64,000 nucleotides of DNA from UBA2334 sp049653005 (GTDB lineage Bacteria > Pseudomonadota > Gammaproteobacteria > Burkholderiales > Burkholderiaceae_C), in the NCBI GenBank assembly GCA_049653005.1, contig JBASFL010000091.1:66519-130518 (forward strand), written 5' to 3'. The notes beneath the pieces are model-generated. The model made no database searches and had not been told where the DNA came from. It saw nothing but the letters and a program-made list of their open reading frames with translations. Below are positions 50,972 to 59,175 of this stretch, in pieces; position 1 is the stretch's first letter, and the number at the start of each line of letters is the position of its first letter. A program made the position numbers and the translations under genes.

Positions 50972-51907
50972 ATGCCTCTCATGACCCACCGCTGGACGGC
51001 ATATCTGGCACTGGGGGCGAGCATGGCCTTGGTGGGCAGTTACGTGGCGCTGTCCAAGCCGCTGCTCGCGGTATTCCCGGTGTTTGTACTGGCGTGGCTT
51101 CGCTTTGGCGTGGGTGCTATCGCCATGGCGGGCTGGATGAAAAAGCCCCCGGCAGAACCCCCGCTGTCCAGCACCACCCGAAGGTTGATTTTTTTGGAAT
51201 CGTTTTTGGGAAACTTTTTGTTTTCCGTGTGCATGCTGTTTGGCATGCGTCACACCACGGCGGTGGCAGCGGGCATCATCATGTCGGCCATTCCCGCCGT
51301 GGTCGCGGTGATGAGTTGGGTGTTTCTGCGTGAAAAAGTGGCGTGGAAAAGCTGGGCTGGCATTGCCTGTGCAGCGGTGGGGATTGCCTTGTATTCCGCA
51401 TACAAACCAGAGCAAACAAATGAATACCATCAAGCGCTGGATGCCAATTATTCTCAATTTTCTCTGTGGCTGGGCAATGCGCTGATTTTGGCGGCTGTGG
51501 TGTGTGAGGCGGCGTATGCCGTGATAGGCAAAAAACTGACCGAAGGGCTCAGCCCCAAACGCATATCGGCGCTGATCAACCTGTGGGGCCTGGCCCTGGT
51601 CACCCCGTTGGGTGCATGGTTTGCCTGGGGTTTCGACTTCACGGCCGTGGAATCGCCCCACTGGGGCCTGCTGGTGTTTTATGGCCTGGCAGCCAGTGTG
51701 TGGACCGTGTGGCTGTGGATGACAGGGCTTAAAACCGTGCCTGCCAGCCAAGCAGGCTTGTTTACCGTGATGCTGCCCATCAGCGCGGCACTGACTGGCG
51801 TGGTCTTTTTGGGTGAAAGCATCAGCCATGTGCAATTGCTGGCGTTTGCAATTGCACTGGCGGGCGTGGTGCTGGCGACTTGGCCAACCCGACAGGTCGC
51901 CCGGTAA
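50972..51907 (+). CDS. DMT-superfamily (EamA) transporter
   Basis: A 311-aa inner-membrane permease of the drug/metabolite transporter type with about ten TM helices arranged as two EamA repeats (first: LALGASMALVGSYVALSKPL...; second: ALINLWGLALVTPLGAWFAW...VMLPISAALTGVVFLGESIS). The substrate is unknown; relatives export amino acids or metabolites. ATG 50972 or ATG 50981 may be the start. It ends five bases from the convergent SafE-like gene. Confidence 0.85.
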   Translation: MPLMTHRWTAYLALGASMALVGSYVALSKPLLAVFPVFVLAWLRFGVGAIAMAGWMKKPPAEPPLSSTTRRLIFLESFLGNFLFSVCMLFGMRHTTAVAAGIIMSAIPAVVAVMSWVFLREKVAWKSWAGIACAAVGIALYSAYKPEQTNEYHQALDANYSQFSLWLGNALILAAVVCEAAYAVIGKKLTEGLSPKRISALINLWGLALVTPLGAWFAWGFDFTAVESPHWGLLVFYGLAASVWTVWLWMTGLKTVPASQAGLFTVMLPISAALTGVVFLGESISHVQLLAFAIALAGVVLATWPTRQVAR

Positions 51908-51911
51908 ATTC

Positions 51912-52583
51912 TCACAAGCACCACAAGCCTGTGGGCTGGGTCACGCCCATCCACAGTGCCCATCCAGATGTGGCAGCCAAAGCCAACCCCGCCAAGCGAA
52001 TGGCCCAAGCCCCAGATTGCCCACCGCGCACCCGGAGCAGCAACCAAGGCCCGGCGGTGAGGGCTACCGACGTGCCGGCGGCAAATGCCACCATGATGAG
52101 CGCCCCGTCCCACACGCTGGCCGACAGCGATGCCACCAGCAAGGCGGAGTACAACAGCCCACAGGGCATCAACGCCCACCCCACCCCCAAAACCACGGGA
52201 GCCTTTTCGCCCATTGCGGCCATGATGGGTTTGGCCCTTCGCCAAATCCGCTGTGCCAGGTCATCCACCCACGCGGGTTGGCGCGCCATCACAACCAACG
52301 CCAATCCCAGAACCAGCGCAGCCACATGCAGCAGCGTCCAAACCGGGCGCAAAACACCGGTGTTGGCACCGAACCACGCCAGCCCCTGAACAGAGCCTGC
52401 GGCGAAGGCGCCCATGAGCCCATAGCCCACCATGCGGCTGATTTGAAACGTCCACAAAGCCCGACCGCCTTGAGAGCCCGCGGCGCGGGAGATGCCCGCA
52501 CAGGCAGCACCACACATGGCCACGCAGTGGGGCCCGCCCACCAAGCCCATCACCCAAGCTGAAATCACCATCGATGTCTGCAT
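51912..52583 (-). CDS. SafE/TauE-like membrane protein (COG2836 type), probable cbb3/copper-related
   Basis: A 223-aa protein with about six TM helices. The N-terminal GLVGGPHCVAMCGAACAG motif with Cys residues in the first helix is typical of the COG2836 group found in cco-hemN gene neighbourhoods and thought to take part in copper handling or cytochrome oxidase maturation; sulfite export is only the family label. It follows hemN by 75 bp on the same strand, consistent with that context. Confidence 0.8.
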   Translation of the reverse strand: MQTSMVISAWVMGLVGGPHCVAMCGAACAGISRAAGSQGGRALWTFQISRMVGYGLMGAFAAGSVQGLAWFGANTGVLRPVWTLLHVAALVLGLALVVMARQPAWVDDLAQRIWRRAKPIMAAMGEKAPVVLGVGWALMPCGLLYSALLVASLSASVWDGALIMVAFAAGTSVALTAGPWLLLRVRGGQSGAWAIRLAGLALAATSGWALWMGVTQPTGLWCL

Positions 52584-52657
52584 GCCCGAACTTTATGCGA
52601 GATGCGCCGAGGGCACAGGGCTGCCACCCAAACACCCGTCCCGGTTGGCAACCACCC

Positions 52658-54037
52658 TCAAATGATTCGCGAGAAACGGGCGCGGTCTTTGTCCACTTGC
52701 AGGTAGCGGTCGAAAGTCATGGCGATGGCCCGCACCAGGTACCACCCTGTCGGCGTCACCTGAATGCCACTGGCGTCCAATGTCACCAGCCCTTGCTCGG
52801 CCAATTCGGCAAGCGCTTCCAATTCACGCGCAAAGTAGCGCCGGAAATCAATCAGGTGCCCGAGTTCAATGGATTCAAACTGAACCTCACCCTGACACAT
52901 CAACGCCATGATCACCGAGCGGCGAACCAAATCGTCGCGGTTGACCGCCAAGCCCCGGACGATGGGCAAACGGCCCTGGTCCAGCGCGTCGTAATACTCC
53001 TCCAGGGTCTTGGCGTTTTGGCTGTAGGTGGCACCAATGCGGCCAATGGCAGACACACCCAGCGCAATCAGGTCGCAATCGGGCTGTGTGCTGTAACCCT
53101 GAAAATTTCGGTGCAATCGGCCCTGGCGCTTGGCCACGGCCAACGCATCGTCAGGCAACGCAAAGTGGTCCATGCCCACATACACGTAGCCGCCTTCACT
53201 GAAGGCGTCCAGCGATGCAGACAACATCGACAATTTGTCGGCCCCGCTGGGCAATTCGGCTGAAACGATGCGGCGTTGCGGTTTGAAGCGCGCGGGCAAA
53301 TGGGCATAGGCATACAGCGCGATGCGGTCCGGACGCAGCGCATTGACCTGTGCCAGCGTGCGAGCGAAAGACTCGGGTGTTTGCAAGGGCAAGCCGTAAA
53401 TCAAATCCACGTTGATCGATTCAAACCCGGTGTCACGCGCTGCCTGCACCAATTGAAACACCTGTTCGGCGGGCTGCACGCGGTGCACGGCTTTCTGCAC
53501 AGCAGGGTCAAAGTCTTGAACGCCGAAACTCAAGCGGTTGAACCCCAAACGGTGCAAGGTTTTCAAGCGTTCGGCCGTCACCGTGCGGGGATCGACCTCC
53601 ACTGAATACTCCCCCCCAGGCACCAAAGAGAAGTTGCGCCGAATCATGGCCATCAGGTCTTCAAGCTCTGCATCGCTGAGGAAAGTGGGGGTTCCCCCTC
53701 CGAGATGCAACTGCGACACGTTGTGGCCGCGCCCAAAATGCTCAACCTGCAACTCGACCTCACGCGACACATAGCGCAAGTATTCAGCGGCGCGTTCGTG
53801 GTGCTTGGTGATGACTTTGTTGCACGCGCAGTAGTAACACACCGATTCGCAAAACGGGATGTGCACGTACAGCGAAAGTGGCAAAGCCATGGAACCTGCA
53901 CTGCGCTGCTGCAAGGCCATGATGTAGTCGGCCTCTGAAAACGCCTCCACAAAGCGGTCTGCGGTGGGGTAAGACGTGTACCGTGGACCGGGAATGTCAA
54001 AGCGGCGCAGCAAGTCTTCTGGGATAACGTGTGTCAC
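52658..54037 (-). CDS. hemN: Oxygen-independent coproporphyrinogen III oxidase
   Basis: Radical-SAM enzyme that makes protoporphyrinogen for haem without O2. The 459-aa protein has the family CxxxCxxC motif with the fourth Cys in HIPFCESVCYYCACNKVI, then QLHLGGGTPTFL, the SAM-contact VEVDPRT and GVQDFDPAVQKAVHRVQ, and a C-terminal HemN domain. It is divergent from fnr, with an FNR-type palindrome 58 bp upstream, indicating induction at low oxygen. Confidence 0.95.
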   Translation of the reverse strand: MTHVIPEDLLRRFDIPGPRYTSYPTADRFVEAFSEADYIMALQQRSAGSMALPLSLYVHIPFCESVCYYCACNKVITKHHERAAEYLRYVSREVELQVEHFGRGHNVSQLHLGGGTPTFLSDAELEDLMAMIRRNFSLVPGGEYSVEVDPRTVTAERLKTLHRLGFNRLSFGVQDFDPAVQKAVHRVQPAEQVFQLVQAARDTGFESINVDLIYGLPLQTPESFARTLAQVNALRPDRIALYAYAHLPARFKPQRRIVSAELPSGADKLSMLSASLDAFSEGGYVYVGMDHFALPDDALAVAKRQGRLHRNFQGYSTQPDCDLIALGVSAIGRIGATYSQNAKTLEEYYDALDQGRLPIVRGLAVNRDDLVRRSVIMALMCQGEVQFESIELGHLIDFRRYFARELEALAELAEQGLVTLDASGIQVTPTGWYLVRAIAMTFDRYLQVDKDRARFSRII

Positions 54038-54088
54038 GTGCGGTTCTCCAATGTGCCGTGACTGTGCCAGCAGGTGCCCTTCAACAAG

Positions 54089-54102
54089 TTGACATGCGTC
54101 AA
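54089..54102. promoter_or_regulatory. FNR box upstream of hemN
   Basis: TTGAC-ATGC-GTCAA, a dyad close to the FNR consensus TTGAT-N4-ATCAA, centred 58.5 bp upstream of the hemN ATG and 119.5 bp upstream of fnr. Confidence 0.75.
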
Positions 54103-54214
54103 GCCGACGGCGTTCCGCGTGTCCTTGGTGTTCAACGCTGCCACCCGTGGGGGGATGGCTTAAAAGGGGTTAAAGCTGGGGTAAGCTTCGTAGACACAAA
54201 GGTTTGGCTTTTAT

Positions 54215-54934
54215 ATGGACATCAACAGCATCAAAGTCGCCTGCTCCAGTTGCAATCTGCGAGAGCTTTGTCTGCCCATGGGCCTGAACGCCATGGAAAT
54301 CGACAAGCTCGACAGCGTCATTTCAACGCGCAAACGCATCAAACGCGGCGCGGCGCTTTTCAGTGCAGGCGAAAAATTCACATCGCTGTACGCGGTGCGT
54401 TCCGGCTTTTTCAAAACCTGTGTCACCACCGCTGACGGGCGTGACCAAGTCACTGGTTTTCAAATGACCGGTGAAATCATTGGGCTTGACGGCATTGTGA
54501 GTGACCACCATTCGTGCGACGCCATTGCACTGGAGGATGCCGAGGTTTGCGTGATGCCCTTTGACCAGGTTGAAGAGCTCTCCCGGGAATTCACCACTTT
54601 GCAACACCACGTGCACAAGATCATGAGCCGTGAAATTGTGAGGGATCACAGCGTCATGCTGCTGCTGGGCAGCATGCGTGCAGAGGAGCGGTTGGCGGCG
54701 TTTTTGCTGAACCTCGTTCAGCGCCTGCATGCGCGGGGATTTTCGCAGTCAGAACTCATTCTTCGCATGACCCGCGAAGAAATTGGAAGCTACTTGGGCA
54801 TGAAACTGGAAACCGTGAGCCGCACTTTCTCCAAATTTGTGGAAGAAGGCATCATCGAAGTGAAGCAGCGCTACGTTCACATCAAAAACACCGACGGCTT
54901 GAGGATGATTGTGAACTCGCCCAACTGCAGGTGA
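54215..54934 (+). CDS. fnr: FNR-type oxygen-sensing transcriptional regulator
   Basis: A 239-aa Crp/Fnr-family regulator. Three N-terminal Cys (10, 13, 19: ACSSCNLRELC) and Cys101 (HHSC) are the ligands for an O2-labile [4Fe-4S] cluster. The cyclic-nucleotide-like beta-barrel and dimer helix are followed by the HTH with LGMKLETVSRTFSKF (E-x2-S-R, the FNR recognition type). The three FNR boxes in this window (hemN, ccoN, ccoI/uspA) are natural targets. Confidence 0.95.
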   Translation: MDINSIKVACSSCNLRELCLPMGLNAMEIDKLDSVISTRKRIKRGAALFSAGEKFTSLYAVRSGFFKTCVTTADGRDQVTGFQMTGEIIGLDGIVSDHHSCDAIALEDAEVCVMPFDQVEELSREFTTLQHHVHKIMSREIVRDHSVMLLLGSMRAEERLAAFLLNLVQRLHARGFSQSELILRMTREEIGSYLGMKLETVSRTFSKFVEEGIIEVKQRYVHIKNTDGLRMIVNSPNCR

Positions 54935-54985
54935 CCCGGAGCGCAGACAGAAAGCTTCGCACAAACACCCGCGCACCTTGGGTGC

Positions 54986-55294
54986 TCACGTGCCAGAACA
55001 CCCCGCTGAAGGGCAGTTTTTGGCGCAGTCAGCAGGCCGCTGGTTCACAGGCACGGGGCAACGGTTGACTTCGAAGGGCGAAATCGACAACAGCGTGGTC
55101 AACGCGCTGGACAGCATGGTGAAGCCCCAAAACACAAAAAAAGCCAGCGTGTAAATTCCCTCGCGGGACAAATTCACGGCACCGCCACCCCAGTGCAGAT
55201 CGGTGGGGTCTATCACGGCGAACACCAGCATTTCAAGCACGGCTGCCACCAAAAAGGCCGGCCACGCCACCCACATCAAACGTTGTCCCAACAT
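54986..55294 (-). CDS. Hypothetical two-helix membrane protein near the cco cluster
   Basis: A 102-aa protein with two TM helices (MWVAWPAFLVAAVLEMLVFAV and GIYTLAFFVFWGFTMLSSAL) and a Cys-containing C-terminal tail (NRCPVPVNQRPADCAKNCPSAGC: five Cys within about 25 residues). I do not recognise a family. It is downstream of ccoH on the same strand and may join oxidase biogenesis; the Cys-rich tail is compatible with metal binding. Confidence 0.72.
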   Translation of the reverse strand: MLGQRLMWVAWPAFLVAAVLEMLVFAVIDPTDLHWGGGAVNLSREGIYTLAFFVFWGFTMLSSALTTLLSISPFEVNRCPVPVNQRPADCAKNCPSAGCSGT

Positions 55295-55345
55295 ACTTGT
55301 CTCCCAATGTGTTGATTGCAGTGCAAAGCAATAGACGCGGTTGTA

Positions 55346-55654
55346 TCACTTGGTGCCCACGGGCTCCAAAGGCAGAGGGGACGCGGCATGGTTTCGGCCC
55401 AACATGGCGGGTTGCAAATTCACCAAGTGATCTTTGGCCAATTGGGCTTGTTTGGACTGGACCATAAACTCGGATTGCGCCACGTTGCGGGGATCCAGCA
55501 CAGGGTCGGGGTTTTTCACGGCAATCACAGCGGTGGTGATACCGGCCACCACGACCACCATGGGACCGCCTATCACCAACCACAGGTAGGGCTCACGCCA
55601 CCAGACTTTGTGGGGGGTGGAACCGTTTTCGTGCAATGAAGCGGTGGAGGACAT
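55346..55654 (-). CDS. ccoH: FixH/CcoH-like cbb3 oxidase assembly protein
   Basis: A 102-aa single-span membrane protein: a cytosolic lead, REPYLWLVIGGPMVVVVAGI as TM, then a periplasmic segment with AVKNPDPVLDPRN. FixH/CcoH proteins stabilise the oxidase during assembly together with the CcoI copper pump. Start ATG 55654 (MSSTASLHENG) has GAGG-like sequence upstream. It follows ccoP directly; no ccoG (FixG) lies between them. Confidence 0.82.
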   Translation of the reverse strand: MSSTASLHENGSTPHKVWWREPYLWLVIGGPMVVVVAGITTAVIAVKNPDPVLDPRNVAQSEFMVQSKQAQLAKDHLVNLQPAMLGRNHAASPLPLEPVGTK

Positions 55655-55767
55655 GGGCGACTTTCTGTGGGTAAAACCGAAACGCCAAGCACAGGGGCTT
55701 GGCATCAAATACGAGTCAAAGGGGGTGGGATCAACAACCGGTGGTCAGTCAATCCACCTCCCCTGCC

Positions 55768-56682
55768 TCACTTGGCTGCGGCCGTTGGGTTGGATTTGCT
55801 CCAGACATAAGACGCCAACACATGGATTTGTGCCTCGTTCAATTTGTCCTTTTGGGCGGGCATTGCGTTGTTCTTGCCTTCATTCACGATTTTGATGATG
55901 GCATCGGCACCCCAACCGTGCAACCAAACGTTGTCCGTCAAATTGGGCGCGCCCATGGCGACGTTGCCCTTGCCGTCCGCGCCGTGACAAGCGGCGCAGG
56001 CACCGAACTTGTCTTTGCCCAGCGTGGCCTGCACGGCATCGTGTGGGCTGCCAGACAGGCTCAACACATACTGCGCCAAGTTTTTCACGTCTTCGGCGGT
56101 GCCCACGGCCGCAGCCATGGGAGGCATCACACCGTTGCGGCCGCCCACCAGGGTTTCCTTGATCACGTCAGGGGCGCCGCCATACAACCAGTCGCCATCG
56201 GTCAAGTTGGGAAAGCCTTTGCTGCCCCGGGCATCAGAACCGTGGCATTGGGCGCAGTTGTTCATGAACAGCCGCTCGCCAATGGCCATGGCCTTGGGGT
56301 CAGCAGCCACCGCTGGAATGTCCATTTTTGAGTACGCGGCGTAGATGGGCGCAATCGCCTTTTCAACCTTGTCCACCTCGGCGGCATGTTGCCCGGCAGA
56401 AGACCAGCCCAGGCTGCCTTTGTAAGCACCGAGCGTGGGATACAGCGCGGCATACACAAATGCGAACAAGACCGTGATGATGAACAGGTACACCCACCAG
56501 CGGGGCAACGGGTTGTTCATTTCGCGCAAGTCACCGTCCCACACGTGGCCGGTGGTGTTGTCAGCGGCAGGAGACACCTTGGTGGTGCCAGACACCCACA
56601 GCAACACCACACAGGCGATGACACTCACCACAACGGCGACTGCCACAAACGTTGACCAGAAATTGCTTACAAAGTCGCTCAT
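55768..56682 (-). CDS. ccoP: cbb3-type cytochrome c oxidase subunit III (dihaem)
   Basis: A 304-aa subunit passing electrons to CcoN. Two TM helices (VAVAVVVSVIACVVLLWVSG and WWVYLFIITVLFAFVYAALY) are followed by two c-type haem domains with CAQCH and CAACH, each with a downstream Met ligand (GVMPPM, NAMPAQ). Its length and the DGDLREMNNPLPRWW segment are classical CcoP. Confidence 0.97.
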   Translation of the reverse strand: MSDFVSNFWSTFVAVAVVVSVIACVVLLWVSGTTKVSPAADNTTGHVWDGDLREMNNPLPRWWVYLFIITVLFAFVYAALYPTLGAYKGSLGWSSAGQHAAEVDKVEKAIAPIYAAYSKMDIPAVAADPKAMAIGERLFMNNCAQCHGSDARGSKGFPNLTDGDWLYGGAPDVIKETLVGGRNGVMPPMAAAVGTAEDVKNLAQYVLSLSGSPHDAVQATLGKDKFGACAACHGADGKGNVAMGAPNLTDNVWLHGWGADAIIKIVNEGKNNAMPAQKDKLNEAQIHVLASYVWSKSNPTAAAK

Positions 56683-56711
56683 GATTTTTCTTTCTGTTGA
56701 CTCTCAGCGGC

Positions 56712-56849
56712 TTACTCGTCTTTGAAAGGCAGCTGGGCCGCCTCATCAAAGCTGGATTTGTTCCGCTTGGACCAAGCCCAAGCCACGATGCCCACAAAAG
56801 TCAAAAAACTGACCAGGGTGACCGCGCTGCGCATGTCATTGATGTCCAT
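56712..56849 (-). CDS. ccoQ: cbb3 oxidase small subunit CcoQ
   Basis: A 45-aa single-span protein (MDINDMRSAVTLVSFLTFVG) with TM ending VAWAWSKRNK and an acidic tail. CcoQ stabilises the oxidase complex. ATG 56849 has AGGTACTCC upstream; position between ccoO and ccoP is diagnostic. Confidence 0.93.
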   Translation of the reverse strand: MDINDMRSAVTLVSFLTFVGIVAWAWSKRNKSSFDEAAQLPFKDE

Positions 56850-56868
56850 GGGAGTACCTTTAAAGTGT

Positions 56869-57495
56869 TTACTTGACAGCCGTGCCCAGCACCTGGAGGT
56901 AGGCAATCACAGCCTCCATTTCGGTTTTGCCTTTGACCTCATCGGTCGATTGGGCAATCTCTTCGTCGGTGTAGGGCGCACCCAGGGTGCGAAGCACCTT
57001 CATCTTGGTGGGCATGTCGGCGTATTCGGCGGGTGCCGTCACCAGCCAGGGGTAAGCCGGCATGTTGGACTCTGGCACCAGGTCACGGGGGTTGTTCAGG
57101 TGAATGCGGTGCCATTCATCGCTGTAACGCCCACCCACGCGGTGAAGGTCAGGGCCGGTGCGCTTACTGCCCCACTGGAAGGGACGGTCGTACACGTATT
57201 CACCGGCCAGTGAGTAGTGGCCATAACGCAGTGTCTCGGCCTGGAAGGGGCGAATCATTTGCGAGTGGCAGTTGTAGCAACCTTCGCGCACATACACATC
57301 CCGCCCGGCCAACTGCAGGGCCGTGTAGGGCTTCAGGCCCGGCACGGCCTCGGTGGTGGACTTCTGGAAGAACAGCGGAACAATTTCCACCAGACCGCCC
57401 ACCGCAATCACCAGGACGATCAGGACGATCATCAGGAAGTTGTTGGTTTCAATCCGCTCGTGCGTGAAACCTTTGATTTCATGGTTCTGTGCCAT
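56869..57495 (-). CDS. ccoO: cbb3-type cytochrome c oxidase subunit II (monohaem)
   Basis: A 208-aa membrane-anchored cytochrome c. One N-terminal TM helix (NNFLMIVLIVLVIAVGGLVE) precedes the haem-binding GCYNCHSQMIRPF and the axial Met in VPESNMPAYPWL. It lies 11 bp after ccoN and 19 bp before ccoQ. Confidence 0.97.
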   Translation of the reverse strand: MAQNHEIKGFTHERIETNNFLMIVLIVLVIAVGGLVEIVPLFFQKSTTEAVPGLKPYTALQLAGRDVYVREGCYNCHSQMIRPFQAETLRYGHYSLAGEYVYDRPFQWGSKRTGPDLHRVGGRYSDEWHRIHLNNPRDLVPESNMPAYPWLVTAPAEYADMPTKMKVLRTLGAPYTDEEIAQSTDEVKGKTEMEAVIAYLQVLGTAVK

Positions 57496-57506
57496 TGTTG
57501 TTCTCC

Positions 57507-58952
57507 TTAAGCGTGGGCAGGGGTGACAGCGGGAATGCGGACTTCAACCACAGACCCTTTGGCTGCCGTCATCAACACGTTCCACAGCATCAACACCATG
57601 CCGCCCAGGTACAGCACACCGCCCAGCAGACGGATGACGTAGAAGGGGAAAGTGGCTTTGACAGACTCCACAAAGGTGTAGGTCAAGCTGCCGTCGGGGT
57701 TGACGGCACGCCACATCAGGCCCTGCATCACACCGGCAATCCACATGGCGGCGATGTACAGCACGATGCCGATGGTGGCCACCCAGAAGTGGATTTCAAC
57801 CGCTTTCATGCTGTGCATTTGCTTCTGACCGAACAGCTTGGGAATCAGGTAGTAGATCGAGCCCATGGTGATCAAACCCACCCAACCCAAGGCACCCGAG
57901 TGCACGTGGCCCACGGTCCAGTCGGTGTAGTGGGACAGCGCGTTGACGGTCTTGATGGACATCATCGGACCTTCGAAAGTGGACATGCCGTAGAACGACA
58001 GCGACACGATCAGGAAACGCAGGATGGGGTCATCACGCAGCTTGTGCCAGGCACCCGACAAGGTCATGATGCCGTTGATCATGCCGCCCCAGCTGGGCGC
58101 CAGCAGAATCAAAGAGAAGATCATGCCCACAGACTGCGTCCAGTCAGGCAATGCCGTGTAGTGCAGGTGGTGAGGACCTGCCCACATGTAAGTGAAGATC
58201 AGCGCCCAGAAGTGGACGATGGACAGGCGGTAGGAGTAAACCGGACGGCCAGCCTGCTTGGGGATGAAGTAATACATCATGCCCAGGAAGCCTGCGGTCA
58301 GGAAAAAGCCCACGGCATTGTGGCCGTACCACCATTGCACCATGGCATCTTGCACGCCAGAGTAGGCCGAGTAGCTCTTGGTCAGCGATACGGGCAAAGC
58401 GGCAGAGTTCACGATGTGCAGCAAAGCCACCGCCAGAATGAACGCACCGTAGAACCAGTTGCCCACATAAATGTGGCGAACCTTGCGAATGGCCACGGTG
58501 CCGAAAAACACGATGGCATACACCACCCACACAACCGCAATCAGCAAGTCAATGGGCCACTCCAGCTCGGCATATTCCTTGCCGCCGGTGATGCCCAAGG
58601 GCAGTGTGATCACCGCAGCCACAATGACCAGGTTCCACCCCCAGAAGGTGAAGGCCGCCAAGCTGTCTGAAATCAGACGGGTTTGGCAGGTGCGTTGCAC
58701 CACGTAGTAGCTGGTGCCCAACAGCGCACTGCCGCCGAAGGCAAAAATCACCGCATTGGTGTGCAACGGCCGCAAGCGACCGTAAGACAACCAAGAGACG
58801 GCGGGTGTCATCTCGGGAAATGCGAGCTGGGCCGCAATGATCACGCCCACCAACATCCCCACCACGCCGTACACCACGGTCATGATGGCGAATTGGCGAA
58901 CGACTTTGTCGTTATAGGCAGTCGCCTGACTGGCCTTCATCGTTACAGACAT
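57507..58952 (-). CDS. ccoN: cbb3-type cytochrome c oxidase subunit I
   Basis: The 481-aa catalytic subunit, about 12 TM helices, holding low-spin haem b and the haem b3-CuB centre. Histidine ligands are recognisable in LHTNAVIFAFG, YGHNAVGFFLT, THMWAGPHHLHYT-like YMWAGPHHLHYTALP and DWTVGHVHSGALGW. It gives high-affinity respiration at low O2. It heads ccoNOQP and is preceded by an FNR box. Confidence 0.97.
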   Translation of the reverse strand: MSVTMKASQATAYNDKVVRQFAIMTVVYGVVGMLVGVIIAAQLAFPEMTPAVSWLSYGRLRPLHTNAVIFAFGGSALLGTSYYVVQRTCQTRLISDSLAAFTFWGWNLVIVAAVITLPLGITGGKEYAELEWPIDLLIAVVWVVYAIVFFGTVAIRKVRHIYVGNWFYGAFILAVALLHIVNSAALPVSLTKSYSAYSGVQDAMVQWWYGHNAVGFFLTAGFLGMMYYFIPKQAGRPVYSYRLSIVHFWALIFTYMWAGPHHLHYTALPDWTQSVGMIFSLILLAPSWGGMINGIMTLSGAWHKLRDDPILRFLIVSLSFYGMSTFEGPMMSIKTVNALSHYTDWTVGHVHSGALGWVGLITMGSIYYLIPKLFGQKQMHSMKAVEIHFWVATIGIVLYIAAMWIAGVMQGLMWRAVNPDGSLTYTFVESVKATFPFYVIRLLGGVLYLGGMVLMLWNVLMTAAKGSVVEVRIPAVTPAHA

Positions 58953-59008
58953 ACAGAACTCCTCAAAATGTCATCGGCGAAGTGTCGTGTGACGGCACCC
59001 CGTTTGCC

Positions 59009-59022
59009 TTGACTTAAGTCAA
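59009..59022. promoter_or_regulatory. FNR box upstream of ccoN, overlapping the ccoS stop
   Basis: TTGACTTAAGTCAA, a perfect 14-bp palindrome, centred 63.5 bp upstream of the ccoN ATG. The ccoS TGA (59019-59021) lies inside its right half, so the operator is partly coding sequence of the preceding gene. Confidence 0.85.
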
Positions 59023-59156
59023 TCGGCGCGAAGAATACGTTCGCCTTCTCGCTCCACGTTGTCCAGCTGCCCCGATTGCAGGGCCCACCAGAAAATCACG
59101 ATGATGCCCAGCACCACCACCACGGACAGCGGGATCAGCAAATACAGAACTTCCAA
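59019..59156 (-). CDS. ccoS: cbb3 oxidase maturation protein CcoS
   Basis: A 45-residue single-span protein needed for cofactor insertion into the cbb3 oxidase. From TTG 59154-59156 the frame gives EVLYLLIPLSVVVVLGIIVI, then FWWALQSGQLDNVEREGERI and LRAD-stop, a textbook CcoS. GGAGAAAG sits six bases upstream of the TTG. It lies 19 bp after ccoI and before ccoN, the usual ccoI-ccoS order. The TTG start and small size make it easy to miss. Confidence 0.9.
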   Translation of the reverse strand: MEVLYLLIPLSVVVVLGIIVIFWWALQSGQLDNVEREGERILRAD

Positions 59157-59175
59157 TCGGCTTTCTCCTAAAAAA

